Source of the DNA: DASXAI01 sp963798445
GTDB lineage: Bacteria; Actinomycetota; Acidimicrobiia; Acidimicrobiales; Ilumatobacteraceae
NCBI GenBank assembly: GCA_963798445.1
Contig: CAWCTH010000011.1
Span: 558,001-622,000 of the forward strand
Direction of reading: 5' to 3'
DNA: 64,000 nt
Within the stretch, counting starts at the first letter, position 1. Each line of letters begins with the position of its first letter. Positions 38,849-47,248 of this stretch are shown piece after piece. The notes beneath the pieces are model-generated. The model was not told the origin of the DNA, did not search any database, and saw nothing but the letters and a program-made list of their open reading frames with translations. The translations under genes and the position numbers were made by a program.

Positions 38849-39178
38849 ATGGTGACGATCAGGCGACCGGGACGTGATGCCACCCTCATCGCGTGGGGCC
38901 GCACGGTGAACGACTGCCTGGCCGTGGCCGAGGCGTGGGCCCGGCGCGGCGTCGAGGTGGAGGTGCTCGAGGTCGGCGGCCCGGTGCTGCTGGACGATGC
39001 CGGCGTGCTGGCGTCCGTGGCCCGCACCCGCAACGCGGTGCTGGTCGGTGGCGCTCCCGAGCTGGCGTGCCGCATCCACGAGGAGCTGTTCGCCGAACTG
39101 GAGCACGCGGTGCAGCGGGTCGGACCGGCCAACGGCCGCGCCGACGTGGACGCCGCGCTGCGCCGGGTGCTCACCTGA
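38849..39178 (+). CDS. Stand-alone transketolase C-terminal-like domain protein
   Basis: 109 residues. The sequence DATLIAWGRTVNDCLAVAEA, then ARRGVEVEVLEVGGPVLLDD and VLASVARTRNAVLVGG, follows the C-terminal domain of transketolase/pyruvate dehydrogenase E1-beta proteins (a Rossmann-like alpha/beta fold with no cofactor site of its own). The PP and Pyr domains are absent, and the neighbouring sequence does not encode them. The ATG at 38849 is preceded by AGGAAGG, a good ribosome-binding site. It is divergent from the zinc peptidase. Function unknown; possibly an orphan regulatory or assembly module. Confidence 0.65.
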   Translation: MVTIRRPGRDATLIAWGRTVNDCLAVAEAWARRGVEVEVLEVGGPVLLDDAGVLASVARTRNAVLVGGAPELACRIHEELFAELEHAVQRVGPANGRADVDAALRRVLT

Positions 39179-39229
39179 GCCGAATCTGCCGCGCCGTGCG
39201 GCCCAGGCGTCCGGGCTCGGCCGCCAGCC

Positions 39230-39913
39230 TCAACCGAGGCGGGCGAGGATGGCCCGAAGCTCGTTGACGTCGCTCTGCTGTCCGGACACCATCGACTTCG
39301 CCAGCACCAAGACGTCGTGGTTCGTCGCGTGATCGACCGCGTACTCGGCCATGTGGATGCCGCCGAGGTGATGGTCGAGCATGAGCTGTGCGTACTGCCG
39401 GTCGGCCTCCACCCCGCTGGCCGCCTTCAGCGCCGCCAACTGATCAGCGGTGGCCATGCCCGGCATCTGCGCGATGGGGAACGGCTCCGACATCCACGCC
39501 ATGCCGGTGCCCGACTCGTTCGAGTCCGGCTGGCCGAACTCGTGCAGGAGTTGCACCATCGCGCCGGCCTCGAGTTGCTGACCGAGGAGGATCTCCGTGG
39601 CGATGATGTGCAGCTGCGGATCCTGCTCGGCGAGCGGCTTCTGGAGGTAGATCAGGCTCATCTGCGTCGCTTGGTCGTGGTGGTAGCGCATGTCCTGCAG
39701 AAATCCGACGTCAACCGAACCGGCGCCTGGCGTGGCGTCCGCACGCTGGGACACGAAGTACCCGATCGAGCCGCCCAGGAACAGCACGGCGAGACCGAGC
39801 ACCACGAGCCGCCACCGCGCATGCCACCAGAACTCGCCGCCGTCGTCGTCGTCATCGACGTTGTCGAGGGGGGGACCGGGCCGTTCCACGTCGGGACCGG
39901 TGGTCGTCGCCAT
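39230..39913 (-). CDS. DUF305 membrane-anchored protein
   Basis: 227 residues. A short acidic N-terminus (VDDDDDGGEFWW), one membrane helix (WRLVVLGLAVLFLGGSIGYF) and an extracytoplasmic four-helix DUF305 domain with the two characteristic His pairs: DMRYHHDQATQMS and MLDHHLGGIHMAEYA. DUF305 proteins are ferritin-like in shape, and some are linked to copper or other metal handling. The ATG at 39913 is chosen because the upstream codons are low-complexity. It stands alone. Confidence 0.88.
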   Translation of the reverse strand: MATTTGPDVERPGPPLDNVDDDDDGGEFWWHARWRLVVLGLAVLFLGGSIGYFVSQRADATPGAGSVDVGFLQDMRYHHDQATQMSLIYLQKPLAEQDPQLHIIATEILLGQQLEAGAMVQLLHEFGQPDSNESGTGMAWMSEPFPIAQMPGMATADQLAALKAASGVEADRQYAQLMLDHHLGGIHMAEYAVDHATNHDVLVLAKSMVSGQQSDVNELRAILARLG

Positions 39914-40684
39914 GACCACCAGCCTACGCAGCTGTTCGGGCGGCAAAACGACAGGCGCCCCGAGTAGCCGTTGCGGCCGAAGCCAGTCAGCTGCTCGGGG
40001 CCAACCCATCGGTCGGGCACCGGTAGACGACGCTCTTCAGGCCGAGAGGCCGTCCAAGCGCTTTTGATCGGGCACCCGCCGAGTCGTCCTCGACGCGTGC
40101 ATCCGTTCCCGACGATCGCCGCCAGTGGCTTTGATCCCACTGAACGATGCTCGTCGTCGGCCGGCCCGGCTCACACCGCACCAGCCTCGCCCTCGCTCCT
40201 GCCACCAGCTGTGACCCTGATGGCCTTCACGATCCTGTTCTACGCCGAAGCGCCTTCGCAGATACCAATGCCGTTCCTTGCCGTTCGGGACCCGCTGCGC
40301 ACTCACCGAGGATGCGCCTCCGGCCGAAGCCCTCGACGCCGTCCCGGTGCTGCTTTGCGGTGTACCTCCCGGACGAGGGTGAGTGTGCGCCGGCTGTTTC
40401 CCCAGGTCAAGAACCTTTTTTGTCGTCAACAAGTTCTCCCCAGGAATTTCTCAGTGTCCCCAGGATGGAACCCGTCGTCCACCGTCCGTACACATCGTTG
40501 TTCACAGATCGGCTATCTCAGGGGACCGGAGCGTCGCCGGAGGTTGGTCTGTACAAGCACACTGGCGATTTCGTCCGTCGTGTTGCAACATGCTGACGGA
40601 CCGGCAACAGGCGTCGGACGCGCTGCTATGTTGCGGGCGTCACATCGCTTCGGGGGAAGCCCGCGTGGCACTGGGGGATGACGA
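39914..40684. other. Long gene-free region upstream of the liv operon
   Basis: 771 bases with no ORF of protein-like composition on either strand. GC drops in 40380-40600. It contains three direct copies of TCCCCAGG at 40399, 40437 and 40457 and the palindrome GTTGCAAC near 40576. A TATGTT at 40626-40631 could be a -10 element but has no clear -35. No tRNA or known RNA fold was recognised. It most likely carries the promoter and control sites of the liv operon. Confidence 0.5.
40399..40464 (+). repeat. Three TCCCCAGG direct repeats upstream of liv operon
   Basis: Identical 8-mers at 40399-40406, 40437-40444 and 40457-40464. The second and third are 20 bases apart and the first 38 bases upstream of the second, close to two and four helical turns. 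The arrangement resembles a cooperative operator array. Confidence 0.35.
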
Positions 40685-41446
40685 GTGGCATTGCTCGAAG
40701 TACAAGAGGTGACGGTCCGCTTCGGCGGCATCATGGCGCTCGACTCGCTGAGCTTCGACATCGGCGACGGCGAGATCTGTGGGCTCATCGGTCCGAACGG
40801 CGCGGGCAAGACGACCATGTTCAACGTCGTCAGCCGCATCTACCAACCGACCAGTGGCCGCATCACCTTCGACGGCAAGGATCTCCTGAAGGCTCGGCCC
40901 GACACGATCTCGAAGATCGGCATCACCCGCACCTTCCAGAACCTGGCGCTCTGGCCCGGGCTCACGGTGCTCCAGAACGTCATGGTGGGTGCCCACCAGT
41001 TGGGCAAAGCCAACTTCCTCACGGCACCCCTGCACATCGGTGTGCGCAAAGAGGATCGTGCGCTGTCGCGCAAGGCGTACACGCTGCTGCAAGAGCTCGA
41101 CCTGGCCGACATCGCCTTCCGACCCGCGGCGGGTCTGCCCTTCGGCACGCTGAAGCGCATCGAGCTGGCCCGAGCGTTGGCCGGCGACCCCAAGCTGCTC
41201 ATGCTCGACGAACCGGCCAGCGGCCTCACCCACGCCGAGGTCGAGGAGCTGGCGGGCCTCATCCGCGACCTGCGCGACCGTCACGGTCTCACCGTGCTCT
41301 TGGTGGAGCATCACATGGCGATGGTGATGGGCATCTCGGACAAGGTCGTGGCCCTCGACTTCGGGCGCAAGATCGCGGACGGCCTGCCCGCGCAGGTGCA
41401 GCGCGATCCCAAGGTCATCGAGGCCTATCTGGGGACGGCAGCGTGA
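40685..41446 (+). CDS. livG: Branched-chain amino acid-type ABC transporter ATP-binding protein
   Basis: 253 residues. Seen: Walker A GPNGAGKTT, Q-loop TRTFQNLALWPGLTV, Walker B LLMLDEPASGL, switch LLVEHHMAMVMG. The signature region reads LPFGTLKRIELARAL instead of the usual LxxGxQRxLEIARAL, so the Gln is replaced; this may weaken but need not abolish the ATP sandwich. GTG 40685 starts the operon livG-livF-livH-livM-binding protein. HAA-family ABC systems import branched-chain amino acids, urea, amides or similar; the cargo here is unproven. Confidence 0.9.
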   Translation: MALLEVQEVTVRFGGIMALDSLSFDIGDGEICGLIGPNGAGKTTMFNVVSRIYQPTSGRITFDGKDLLKARPDTISKIGITRTFQNLALWPGLTVLQNVMVGAHQLGKANFLTAPLHIGVRKEDRALSRKAYTLLQELDLADIAFRPAAGLPFGTLKRIELARALAGDPKLLMLDEPASGLTHAEVEELAGLIRDLRDRHGLTVLLVEHHMAMVMGISDKVVALDFGRKIADGLPAQVQRDPKVIEAYLGTAA

Positions 41447-42168
41447 GCACCAGCGTCGATACCGCGCTGCTGAAGGTCGACGAGCTCTGGGCCGGGTACG
41501 GACCGGTGCAGGTGCTGCACGGCATCTCGTTCGAGGTGCGCACAGGCGAAGTGGTGGTGATCCTCGGAGCCAACGGCGCCGGGAAGACCACGACACTGCG
41601 TGCCATCTGTCAGATGATCAGCACGAGGGGCCGCGTCGACCTCGACGGCACGCAGCTCGTGGGCCGATCCACCACCGACGTCGTGCGCAAGGGCGTGGCC
41701 CACGTGCCCCAGGGCCGGGGCACCTTCCCGGATCTCAGCGTCTATGACAACCTCGAAGTCGGCGCCTACGTCCGCAAGGACAACGAGATCCACGCCGACA
41801 TCGAGCGCTGGCTCGATGTGTTCCCCCGCCTGGGCGAGCGGCGCGCCCAGCTGGCCGGCAGCCTCAGCGGTGGCGAGCAGCAGATGCTGGCCATCGCCCG
41901 AGCCCTCATGGGTCGGCCCCGCCTCCTCTTGCTCGACGAGCCGTCACTCGGCCTGGCGCCGATCATCGTGCAGGACCTCTTCCGCCGGCTCGGCGTGTTG
42001 AACGCCGAGCAAGGTGTCACGATGCTCGTGGTCGAGCAGAACGCCAACTTGGCGTTCGAGATCGCCCACCGGGCCTATGTGCTCGAAGCGGGCCAGATCG
42101 CGCTGTCAGGCACCGCCGACGAGCTCCGCAGCGACGACGCCGTCCGTCGCGCCTACCTGGGCTACTGA
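41443..42168 (+). CDS. livF: Branched-chain amino acid-type ABC transporter ATP-binding protein
   Basis: 241 residues. Second ATPase of the importer. Seen: Walker A GANGAGKTT, VPQGRGTFPDLSVYDNLEVG (Q-loop and LivF-type peptide), canonical signature LSGGEQQMLAIARAL, Walker B LLLLDEPSLGLAP and VVEQNANLAFEIAHRA. GTG 41443 shares GTGA with the livG stop. It forms a heterodimer with LivG on the LivH/LivM pore. Confidence 0.93.
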   Translation: MSTSVDTALLKVDELWAGYGPVQVLHGISFEVRTGEVVVILGANGAGKTTTLRAICQMISTRGRVDLDGTQLVGRSTTDVVRKGVAHVPQGRGTFPDLSVYDNLEVGAYVRKDNEIHADIERWLDVFPRLGERRAQLAGSLSGGEQQMLAIARALMGRPRLLLLDEPSLGLAPIIVQDLFRRLGVLNAEQGVTMLVVEQNANLAFEIAHRAYVLEAGQIALSGTADELRSDDAVRRAYLGY

Positions 42169-42178
42169 AAGGAGAGAC

Positions 42179-43219
42179 GTGGCTACCGGTCTCGACACTG
42201 AGAAGGCCAATGAGGCGATCAAAGAAGGTTACGGAGCCCTGGAGCGCTTCGGTACCAAGCGGGCCCGCAACTGGACGATCGCCGTCGTCGCCATCGTGGC
42301 GTTCTCGTTGTGGGCGATCTGGCGCAACGGCTGGGACCTGTTCTTCCAACGTCTCATCGACGCGCTGAACAACGGCTTCATCTACGCCGCCATGGCGCTG
42401 TCGCTCGTACTGATCTACAAGGCGACGGGCGTCATCAACTTCGCCCAGGGCAACATGGCGATGTTCGGTACGTTCATCGCCTGGGTCTTCGTCGCCGACC
42501 ACGGGCTGCCGATCTGGCTGGCGATCGCCCTCGCCATGGTGCTCTCGGCGATCGGCGGCGCCGCCATCGAGCGGATCTTCATCCGCCCCTTCGATCCCAG
42601 CAACCACCTCGCCATCACCATCGTGACGCTGGCGTGGTTCATCATGCTCGGCGCGCTCGCCACCGTGATCTGGGGCGCCGACCCGTACTCCTTCGACACA
42701 CCGTTCCCCCGTAACAGCAGCTTCGACTTCGGTGGCGCCCGTTTCTTCTACGAGAACCTCGGCGTCTGGTTCACCGTTCTCGTCGTCCTGATCCTCGTCA
42801 GCATCCTCCTGCGCAAGACGAAGGTCGGGCTGGCGTTCCGCTCGGTGTCGTCCAATCTCGAATCGAGCAAGCTCGTGGGCATCCACATCGGGCGCACCAT
42901 CCAGTTCGGGTGGGCACTGGCCGCCGCCGTCGGCACGCTGGCGGGCTGCCTCATTGCCCATAAGACGTTCCTCACACCGAGCTTCATGGGAACGGTGCTC
43001 ATCTACTCGTTCGCCGCCGCCACGCTCGGCGGCCTCGACAGCCTCCTCGGGGCGGTGGTGGGGGGCGTCCTGATCGGTCTCGCCGAGACGATGATCGGTG
43101 GCTACGTCGACCCCATCGGCAGCGACCTGGCGCTCGGCGGTGCCCTTCTCCTGATCGCCGTCGTGCTCTTCGTGAAACCGACCGGCCTTTTCGGCTCGAA
43201 GAAACCGGAGCGTGTGTGA
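42179..43219 (+). CDS. livH: Branched-chain amino acid-type ABC permease
   Basis: 346 residues. After a cytoplasmic N-terminal extension of about 45 residues, helices with the LivH signature KATGVINFAQGNMAMFGTFI and, near the C-terminus, AAATLGGLDSLLGAVVGGVLIGL (coupling region). GTG 42179 follows a perfect AAAGGAGA ribosome-binding site. The 45-residue charged extension ahead of the first helix is longer than in enteric LivH. Confidence 0.92.
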   Translation: MATGLDTEKANEAIKEGYGALERFGTKRARNWTIAVVAIVAFSLWAIWRNGWDLFFQRLIDALNNGFIYAAMALSLVLIYKATGVINFAQGNMAMFGTFIAWVFVADHGLPIWLAIALAMVLSAIGGAAIERIFIRPFDPSNHLAITIVTLAWFIMLGALATVIWGADPYSFDTPFPRNSSFDFGGARFFYENLGVWFTVLVVLILVSILLRKTKVGLAFRSVSSNLESSKLVGIHIGRTIQFGWALAAAVGTLAGCLIAHKTFLTPSFMGTVLIYSFAAATLGGLDSLLGAVVGGVLIGLAETMIGGYVDPIGSDLALGGALLLIAVVLFVKPTGLFGSKKPERV

Positions 43220-44391
43220 TGGCACTCGTCACGCTGACCGAGCGCACCACCGGACATCGCCTGTACAAGGGCTTCTTCTGGGCGCTGTTCATCGCCGCCT
43301 TGATCTACACGCCCTACTTCGCCGGCCAGCCGGCTCGCATAGGACAGTTCACCCAGGTGCTCTGCTATGCGATCGCCATCATGGCTCTCGACCTGGTGAT
43401 CGGCTTCTCCGGCCAGATCTCCCTGGGCCACAGCGCCTTCGTCGGCCTCGGCGCCTACACCACGATCATCCTCGTGGCCGATCACGATTGGAACTACCTC
43501 ACGACCATCCCGGTCGCGTTCGTCCTCACCTTCGTCGTCGGTGTGCTCATCGGCCTGCCGGCGCTGCGGATACGGGGCCTGTACCTGGCCGTCGTGACCT
43601 TGGCCGTGGCCACCGTGTTTCCCACGCTGGTGGTCAAGTACGAGAGCCTCACCGGCGGACCCAACGGCAAGCAGTCGAGTGACCGTTTCCTGCCGCCGGA
43701 CTGGACGCCTTGGGATTCGAGGTCCCGGTTCGGGCCGCTGGCGTGGCACTACTTCGTGATCCTCGCCATCGGGGCCGTGATGTTCGTGCTCGTGCGCAAC
43801 GTGGTGAAGAGCCGGGTCGGGCGCGCCATCTTCGCCCAGCGCGACAACCAGACCAGCGCCGCCACTTCCGGCGTGAACCTGGCCCTGGTGAAGACGCTCA
43901 CCTTCGGCCTCAGCGCCGCAGTGGCCGGCGTGGCCGGTTCCCTTCTCATGATCGAGACGCCGCAGGCGACCGACACGAAGTTCGGTCTCGAGTTGGCCAT
44001 CTTCCTCGTGGTGGCGCTGGTGATCGGCGGCGTGGCGACCCTGTGGGGCGCCATTCCGGGCGCCCTGGCGTTCGTGTTCATCCCGTACTACACGCGCCAA
44101 TGGGCCGACAACTTCGGCTTCCTCGAAGGCCGGCCCGGGGCCGGCGCCATCTCGGGCGTCTTCTACGGCATCCTGCTCCTAGTGTTCATTTTTCTGCTGC
44201 CGGGCGGCGTCATGGACGGGATCCGTCGGATCAAGGCGCGAGTGGTGATGGTGATACCGAACCCGGCGTGGCTGCCCGAGCACCACGCCAAGGTCATCGT
44301 CAGTGACGAGCCGGTATCGCCATTCCCGGAGCTGATCACTGAACCCGGCTCCGATCTGACATCAACAACCACCAGGGGGAGTACAGAATGA
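43219..44391 (+). CDS. livM: Branched-chain amino acid-type ABC permease
   Basis: 390 residues. About ten membrane helices with the LivM motif LVIGFSGQISLGHSAFVGLGAY and the conserved GPNGKQ loop, followed by the coupling segment SAAVAGVAGSLLMI. A charged C-terminal tail of about 60 residues extends past the last helix. ATG 43219 overlaps the livH stop (TGATG). Its stop overlaps the binding-protein start (ATGA). Confidence 0.92.
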   Translation: MALVTLTERTTGHRLYKGFFWALFIAALIYTPYFAGQPARIGQFTQVLCYAIAIMALDLVIGFSGQISLGHSAFVGLGAYTTIILVADHDWNYLTTIPVAFVLTFVVGVLIGLPALRIRGLYLAVVTLAVATVFPTLVVKYESLTGGPNGKQSSDRFLPPDWTPWDSRSRFGPLAWHYFVILAIGAVMFVLVRNVVKSRVGRAIFAQRDNQTSAATSGVNLALVKTLTFGLSAAVAGVAGSLLMIETPQATDTKFGLELAIFLVVALVIGGVATLWGAIPGALAFVFIPYYTRQWADNFGFLEGRPGAGAISGVFYGILLLVFIFLLPGGVMDGIRRIKARVVMVIPNPAWLPEHHAKVIVSDEPVSPFPELITEPGSDLTSTTTRGSTE

Positions 44392-45926
44392 GAAGGAACC
44401 GATGGGTCGTACCGACCTCGTTGCTCGTGTCGCTGGGCCTCGTGGCCGCAGCGTGCGGCGGCGACAACAGTGGGAGTAGTTCGGCCACTACGGCGGCACC
44501 GGCGGCCACCACGGCGGCCCCTGCGGCCACCACGGGCGCGGCCACCACAGGTGCGGCGACGACCGCCGGCGGGGCGGCGACGACGGCCGCCGCCGGTGAG
44601 CAGGGTGGCGTCATCCCGGCTGCTGGGACGGGCAAGTACGGCGTCGACCCGGCCAACCCGGACCACTATGTCGGCCCGAGTGGGTTCGAGCTCGATCTGA
44701 CGAAGTGCCCGTCGGACTGGAACATCAACCAGGGCATCTCCGACAGCGAGATCGACCTGTTCGCCAGCTATCCGACGTCGGGCCCGCTGGCCGGCTTCGC
44801 CCTCCTCTACGACGGCATGCGGGCGTACTACGACTACGTCGCCGCCAACGGCGGCATCGACGGACGCAAGATCGTGCTCGACGGCAAGGACGACCAGTAC
44901 CAACCGGCGGCCACCAAGACGAACTCCGACGAGGCCCTGTCGGCCAACAAGTACGCCGCCTTCAACACCATGCTGGGCACGCCGAACAACCTCGGCATCT
45001 GGGACGACACCAACCGGGAGTGCATGCCGCAGCTCCTGAACGGTACCGGTGCGGCCCAGTGGGGTGACGTCGAGAACCATCCGTGGACCACGGGCATGCA
45101 GCTCGACTACTTCTCGGCCGCCACGCTGTGGGCCGAGTGGCTGAAGCAGAAGTACCCGGACGGCGTGAAGGTTGCGTCGATCACCTTCAACAACGACTTC
45201 GGCAAGAGCTACCTGAACGGGTTCAAGAACGCCATCAAGGGCACCAACATCGAACTCGTCGGGGACTTCCCGCACGACGCCACGGCCCCGAACATCGACA
45301 ACAACTTCACGAGCGCGGCGGCCACGGGCGCCGACGTGCTGCTGTTGCAGACGACGGGCGTCTACTGCACCCAAGGCATGGCTGACGTGGAGAAGGGCGC
45401 GTGGAAGCCGGTCGTGATCATGTCGGAGACCTGCGGCTCGCTGAACCAGTTCTTCCAGCCGCTGATCGACCAGGGCCTGACCGGCGAAGGCACGTACTTC
45501 CTGCAGAACTTCATCGACGTGAACGACCCGGCCAACGCCGACCTGCCGATCGTGACGACGTACCAGGACATCATGAAGACGGCCGGCTACGACGCCAAGA
45601 AGACCACGTACTTCACCGGCTTCATCTTCGCCTGGTTCATGGTGGAGATCCTGAAGGAGGCGGCGTCGTACAAGGGCGGCCTGAACCGGGCCAACATCAT
45701 GCTGGCGGCCCGAGCCATCCAGCAGACGAACCCGACGCTCATCAAGGGGCTCACCTCGAAGATGGACGGCCTGAAGGACGCCTACCTCAGCGAGGGCGCC
45801 CAGATGGTGCAGTACACGGTGACCGACCCGAAGCAGTTGGGCACGCTCGAGCCTGCCGGTGACCTCATCGACAACGAGGGCAAGCTCGGCACCTACGCCA
45901 CGGTCACGGCGGCGGAGGGTTCGTAA
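44388..45926 (+). CDS. Liv-type ABC substrate-binding lipoprotein
   Basis: 512 residues. Signal peptide SLLVSLGLVAAAC (lipobox Cys23), then a 50-residue Ala/Thr/Gly linker made of repeated ATTAAP/ATTGA units, then a periplasmic-binding-protein type I fold: DLFASYPTSGPLAGFALLYD, AAFNTMLGTPNNLGIWDD, VKVASITFNNDFGKSYLNGF. Larger than typical LivJ (about 370), as is usual for actinobacterial amide/amino-acid binding proteins. Last gene of the liv operon; a perfect hairpin follows. Confidence 0.9.
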   Translation: MRRNRWVVPTSLLVSLGLVAAACGGDNSGSSSATTAAPAATTAAPAATTGAATTGAATTAGGAATTAAAGEQGGVIPAAGTGKYGVDPANPDHYVGPSGFELDLTKCPSDWNINQGISDSEIDLFASYPTSGPLAGFALLYDGMRAYYDYVAANGGIDGRKIVLDGKDDQYQPAATKTNSDEALSANKYAAFNTMLGTPNNLGIWDDTNRECMPQLLNGTGAAQWGDVENHPWTTGMQLDYFSAATLWAEWLKQKYPDGVKVASITFNNDFGKSYLNGFKNAIKGTNIELVGDFPHDATAPNIDNNFTSAAATGADVLLLQTTGVYCTQGMADVEKGAWKPVVIMSETCGSLNQFFQPLIDQGLTGEGTYFLQNFIDVNDPANADLPIVTTYQDIMKTAGYDAKKTTYFTGFIFAWFMVEILKEAASYKGGLNRANIMLAARAIQQTNPTLIKGLTSKMDGLKDAYLSEGAQMVQYTVTDPKQLGTLEPAGDLIDNEGKLGTYATVTAAEGS

Positions 45927-45947
45927 GCACACCATCGCGATAGCGGG

Positions 45948-45977
45948 TGAGAGCCGGCGGGCGACCGCCGGCTCTCA
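45948..45977 (+). terminator. Terminator hairpin of the liv operon
   Basis: A perfect 13-bp stem (TGAGAGCCGGCGG with its complement) around a GCGA tetraloop, 22 bases after the binding-protein stop and 10 bases before the end of the convergent Nudix gene. No T-tract follows. It probably serves both directions. Confidence 0.75.
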
Positions 45978-45986
45978 TCGCGAGTG

Positions 45987-46541
45987 TCAGGCCGCTGGCG
46001 GCGTTGTGTCGACGTCGCCGATCGTCAGCCACCACAGCAGCGCCGTCAGCGAGAGTCCGTCGGGCACGTCGTGGGTGGCGATCAGCCGGCGCACCTCGTG
46101 GACCGGCACCCACTCGACTCGATCGGACTCACTGGGGTCCGACGGCGGCCCGACATAGGTCGCGCCGGCGGCGGCGAAGAGGTGGAAGCGGAGGTCGGAC
46201 TGGCCGTTGTTCGGGTGATACGTCGTGAGGAAGCGCAGCGGTCCTGGCCGCCACCCGGTCTCCTCCAGTGCTTCGCGCGATGCCGCCTGCTCGGGCGTCT
46301 CCCCCTCGTCGATGCGGCCGGCCGGCACCTCCCAGCCCCAGGTGTCGGTGGTGAAGCGGTGGCGGTACAGGAGCAGCACGCCGAGGTCAGGATCGTGGAC
46401 GACGGTGCCCGCGGCCGCCGCCGGCGAGCGCACCACGTGGTGCTCGAAGCGGGCGCCGCCGGGGATCTCGATGTCCGTGAGGGCCAGGGTCATCCACTCG
46501 CTGGCGTAGATCTGGCGTTCCCCGTGAACGATCCACTTCAT
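45987..46541 (-). CDS. Nudix hydrolase (ADP-ribose pyrophosphatase-like)
   Basis: 184 residues. Hydrolyses a nucleoside diphosphate linked to another moiety. The Nudix box reads GRIDEGETPEQAASREALEE followed by TGW, matching GX5EX7REUXEEXGU. The preceding DTWGWEVPAG and the N-terminal HVVRSPAAAAGTVV fit the ADP-ribose/ADP-sugar pyrophosphatase subgroup. ATG 46541 shares ATGA with the stop of the Clp-N gene upstream. Specificity not determinable. Confidence 0.9.
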   Translation of the reverse strand: MKWIVHGERQIYASEWMTLALTDIEIPGGARFEHHVVRSPAAAAGTVVHDPDLGVLLLYRHRFTTDTWGWEVPAGRIDEGETPEQAASREALEETGWRPGPLRFLTTYHPNNGQSDLRFHLFAAAGATYVGPPSDPSESDRVEWVPVHEVRRLIATHDVPDGLSLTALLWWLTIGDVDTTPPAA

Positions 46542-47137
46542 CCGTCGAACGTTACGGGCAGCACCCCGCCGCAGACCCCGCAGAAGGCGACGCGCACGAA
46601 CTGGCCGTCGACCGACAGCGTCGAGACCCGCAGGGCCTCGGCGGCGGGAGCGGTGCATCGGGGGCACACGGGCACGACCGTTGCGGTGGTGGCTGGGTCG
46701 TCGGGATCGGTCTTGAACCGCACCAGCACCGCGGCGCGGATCGCCTCGGCCCGGACGCCCAGCCGGGCCAGCAGCACCGGCATCGTGCCGTCGTGCACGT
46801 CGAGGAGTCCGAGCACCACGTGCCCCGGGCGGATGGCGCCGTGGCCGAGCTGCAGCGCCTCTCGTAGCGAGCGGTCGAGAGCGGCGGTGGCCTCGGCCGT
46901 GAACGGGACGTCGCCCGGGCGGTCGTGGCCCCCCGGAGCCACCATGCGGGTGACGATGCCCCGCAGTGCTTCGGTGGTGATCCCCAACCCGGCCAGCGTG
47001 GCGGTGAGCTGGTCGTCGACCTCGGTGGCGGCGATGAGAAGGTGCTCGGTGCCGATGTAGTCGTGCTGGAGGAGCCGGGACTCTTCCTGCGCCGTCAGGA
47101 TCATCTGGCGAGCCTGATCGGTGAACCGCTCGAACAC
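46538..47137 (-). CDS. Stand-alone Clp N-domain protein with C-terminal zinc-ribbon-like cysteines
   Basis: 199 residues. Two Clp_N repeats, FERFTDQARQMILTAQEESR to about residue 70 and FTAEATAALDRSLREALQLG to about 135, as in ClpC/ClpB N-terminal adaptor-binding domains. No AAA+ ATPase follows. The C-terminal 60 residues hold two Cys pairs, VCPRC and CGVCGG, likely a small zinc ribbon. GTG 47137 gives the normal start M-FERFTD. It may act as a ClpC decoy or adaptor, or bind unfolded clients. Coupled to the Nudix gene by a 4-base overlap. Confidence 0.8.
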   Translation of the reverse strand: MFERFTDQARQMILTAQEESRLLQHDYIGTEHLLIAATEVDDQLTATLAGLGITTEALRGIVTRMVAPGGHDRPGDVPFTAEATAALDRSLREALQLGHGAIRPGHVVLGLLDVHDGTMPVLLARLGVRAEAIRAAVLVRFKTDPDDPATTATVVPVCPRCTAPAAEALRVSTLSVDGQFVRVAFCGVCGGVLPVTFDG

Positions 47138-47197
47138 GAGCCGCACCGTACTGGCTGGGCGTTCCGGCACTCGCGGCGCCCTGGCCGCAGTCGCGAA

Positions 47198-47240
47198 GTT
47201 GGTCACCAGCGCGCTCGAATTCGGCGCGCTCGCGACCAAC
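47198..47240 (-). terminator. Hairpin after the HtrA-like protease gene
   Basis: Outer arms GTTGGTC and GACCAAC and inner arms AGCGCGC/GCGCGCT form an interrupted 14-bp stem starting eight bases after the protease stop on the minus strand. It lies before the Clp-N gene start. Confidence 0.55.
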
Positions 47241-47248
47241 CTCTCGGT

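Noticed and set aside
40037..40432. 131-codon minus-strand ORF in the liv upstream region
   Set aside because: Low-complexity composition, no ribosome-binding site and no similarity recognised; probably non-coding.
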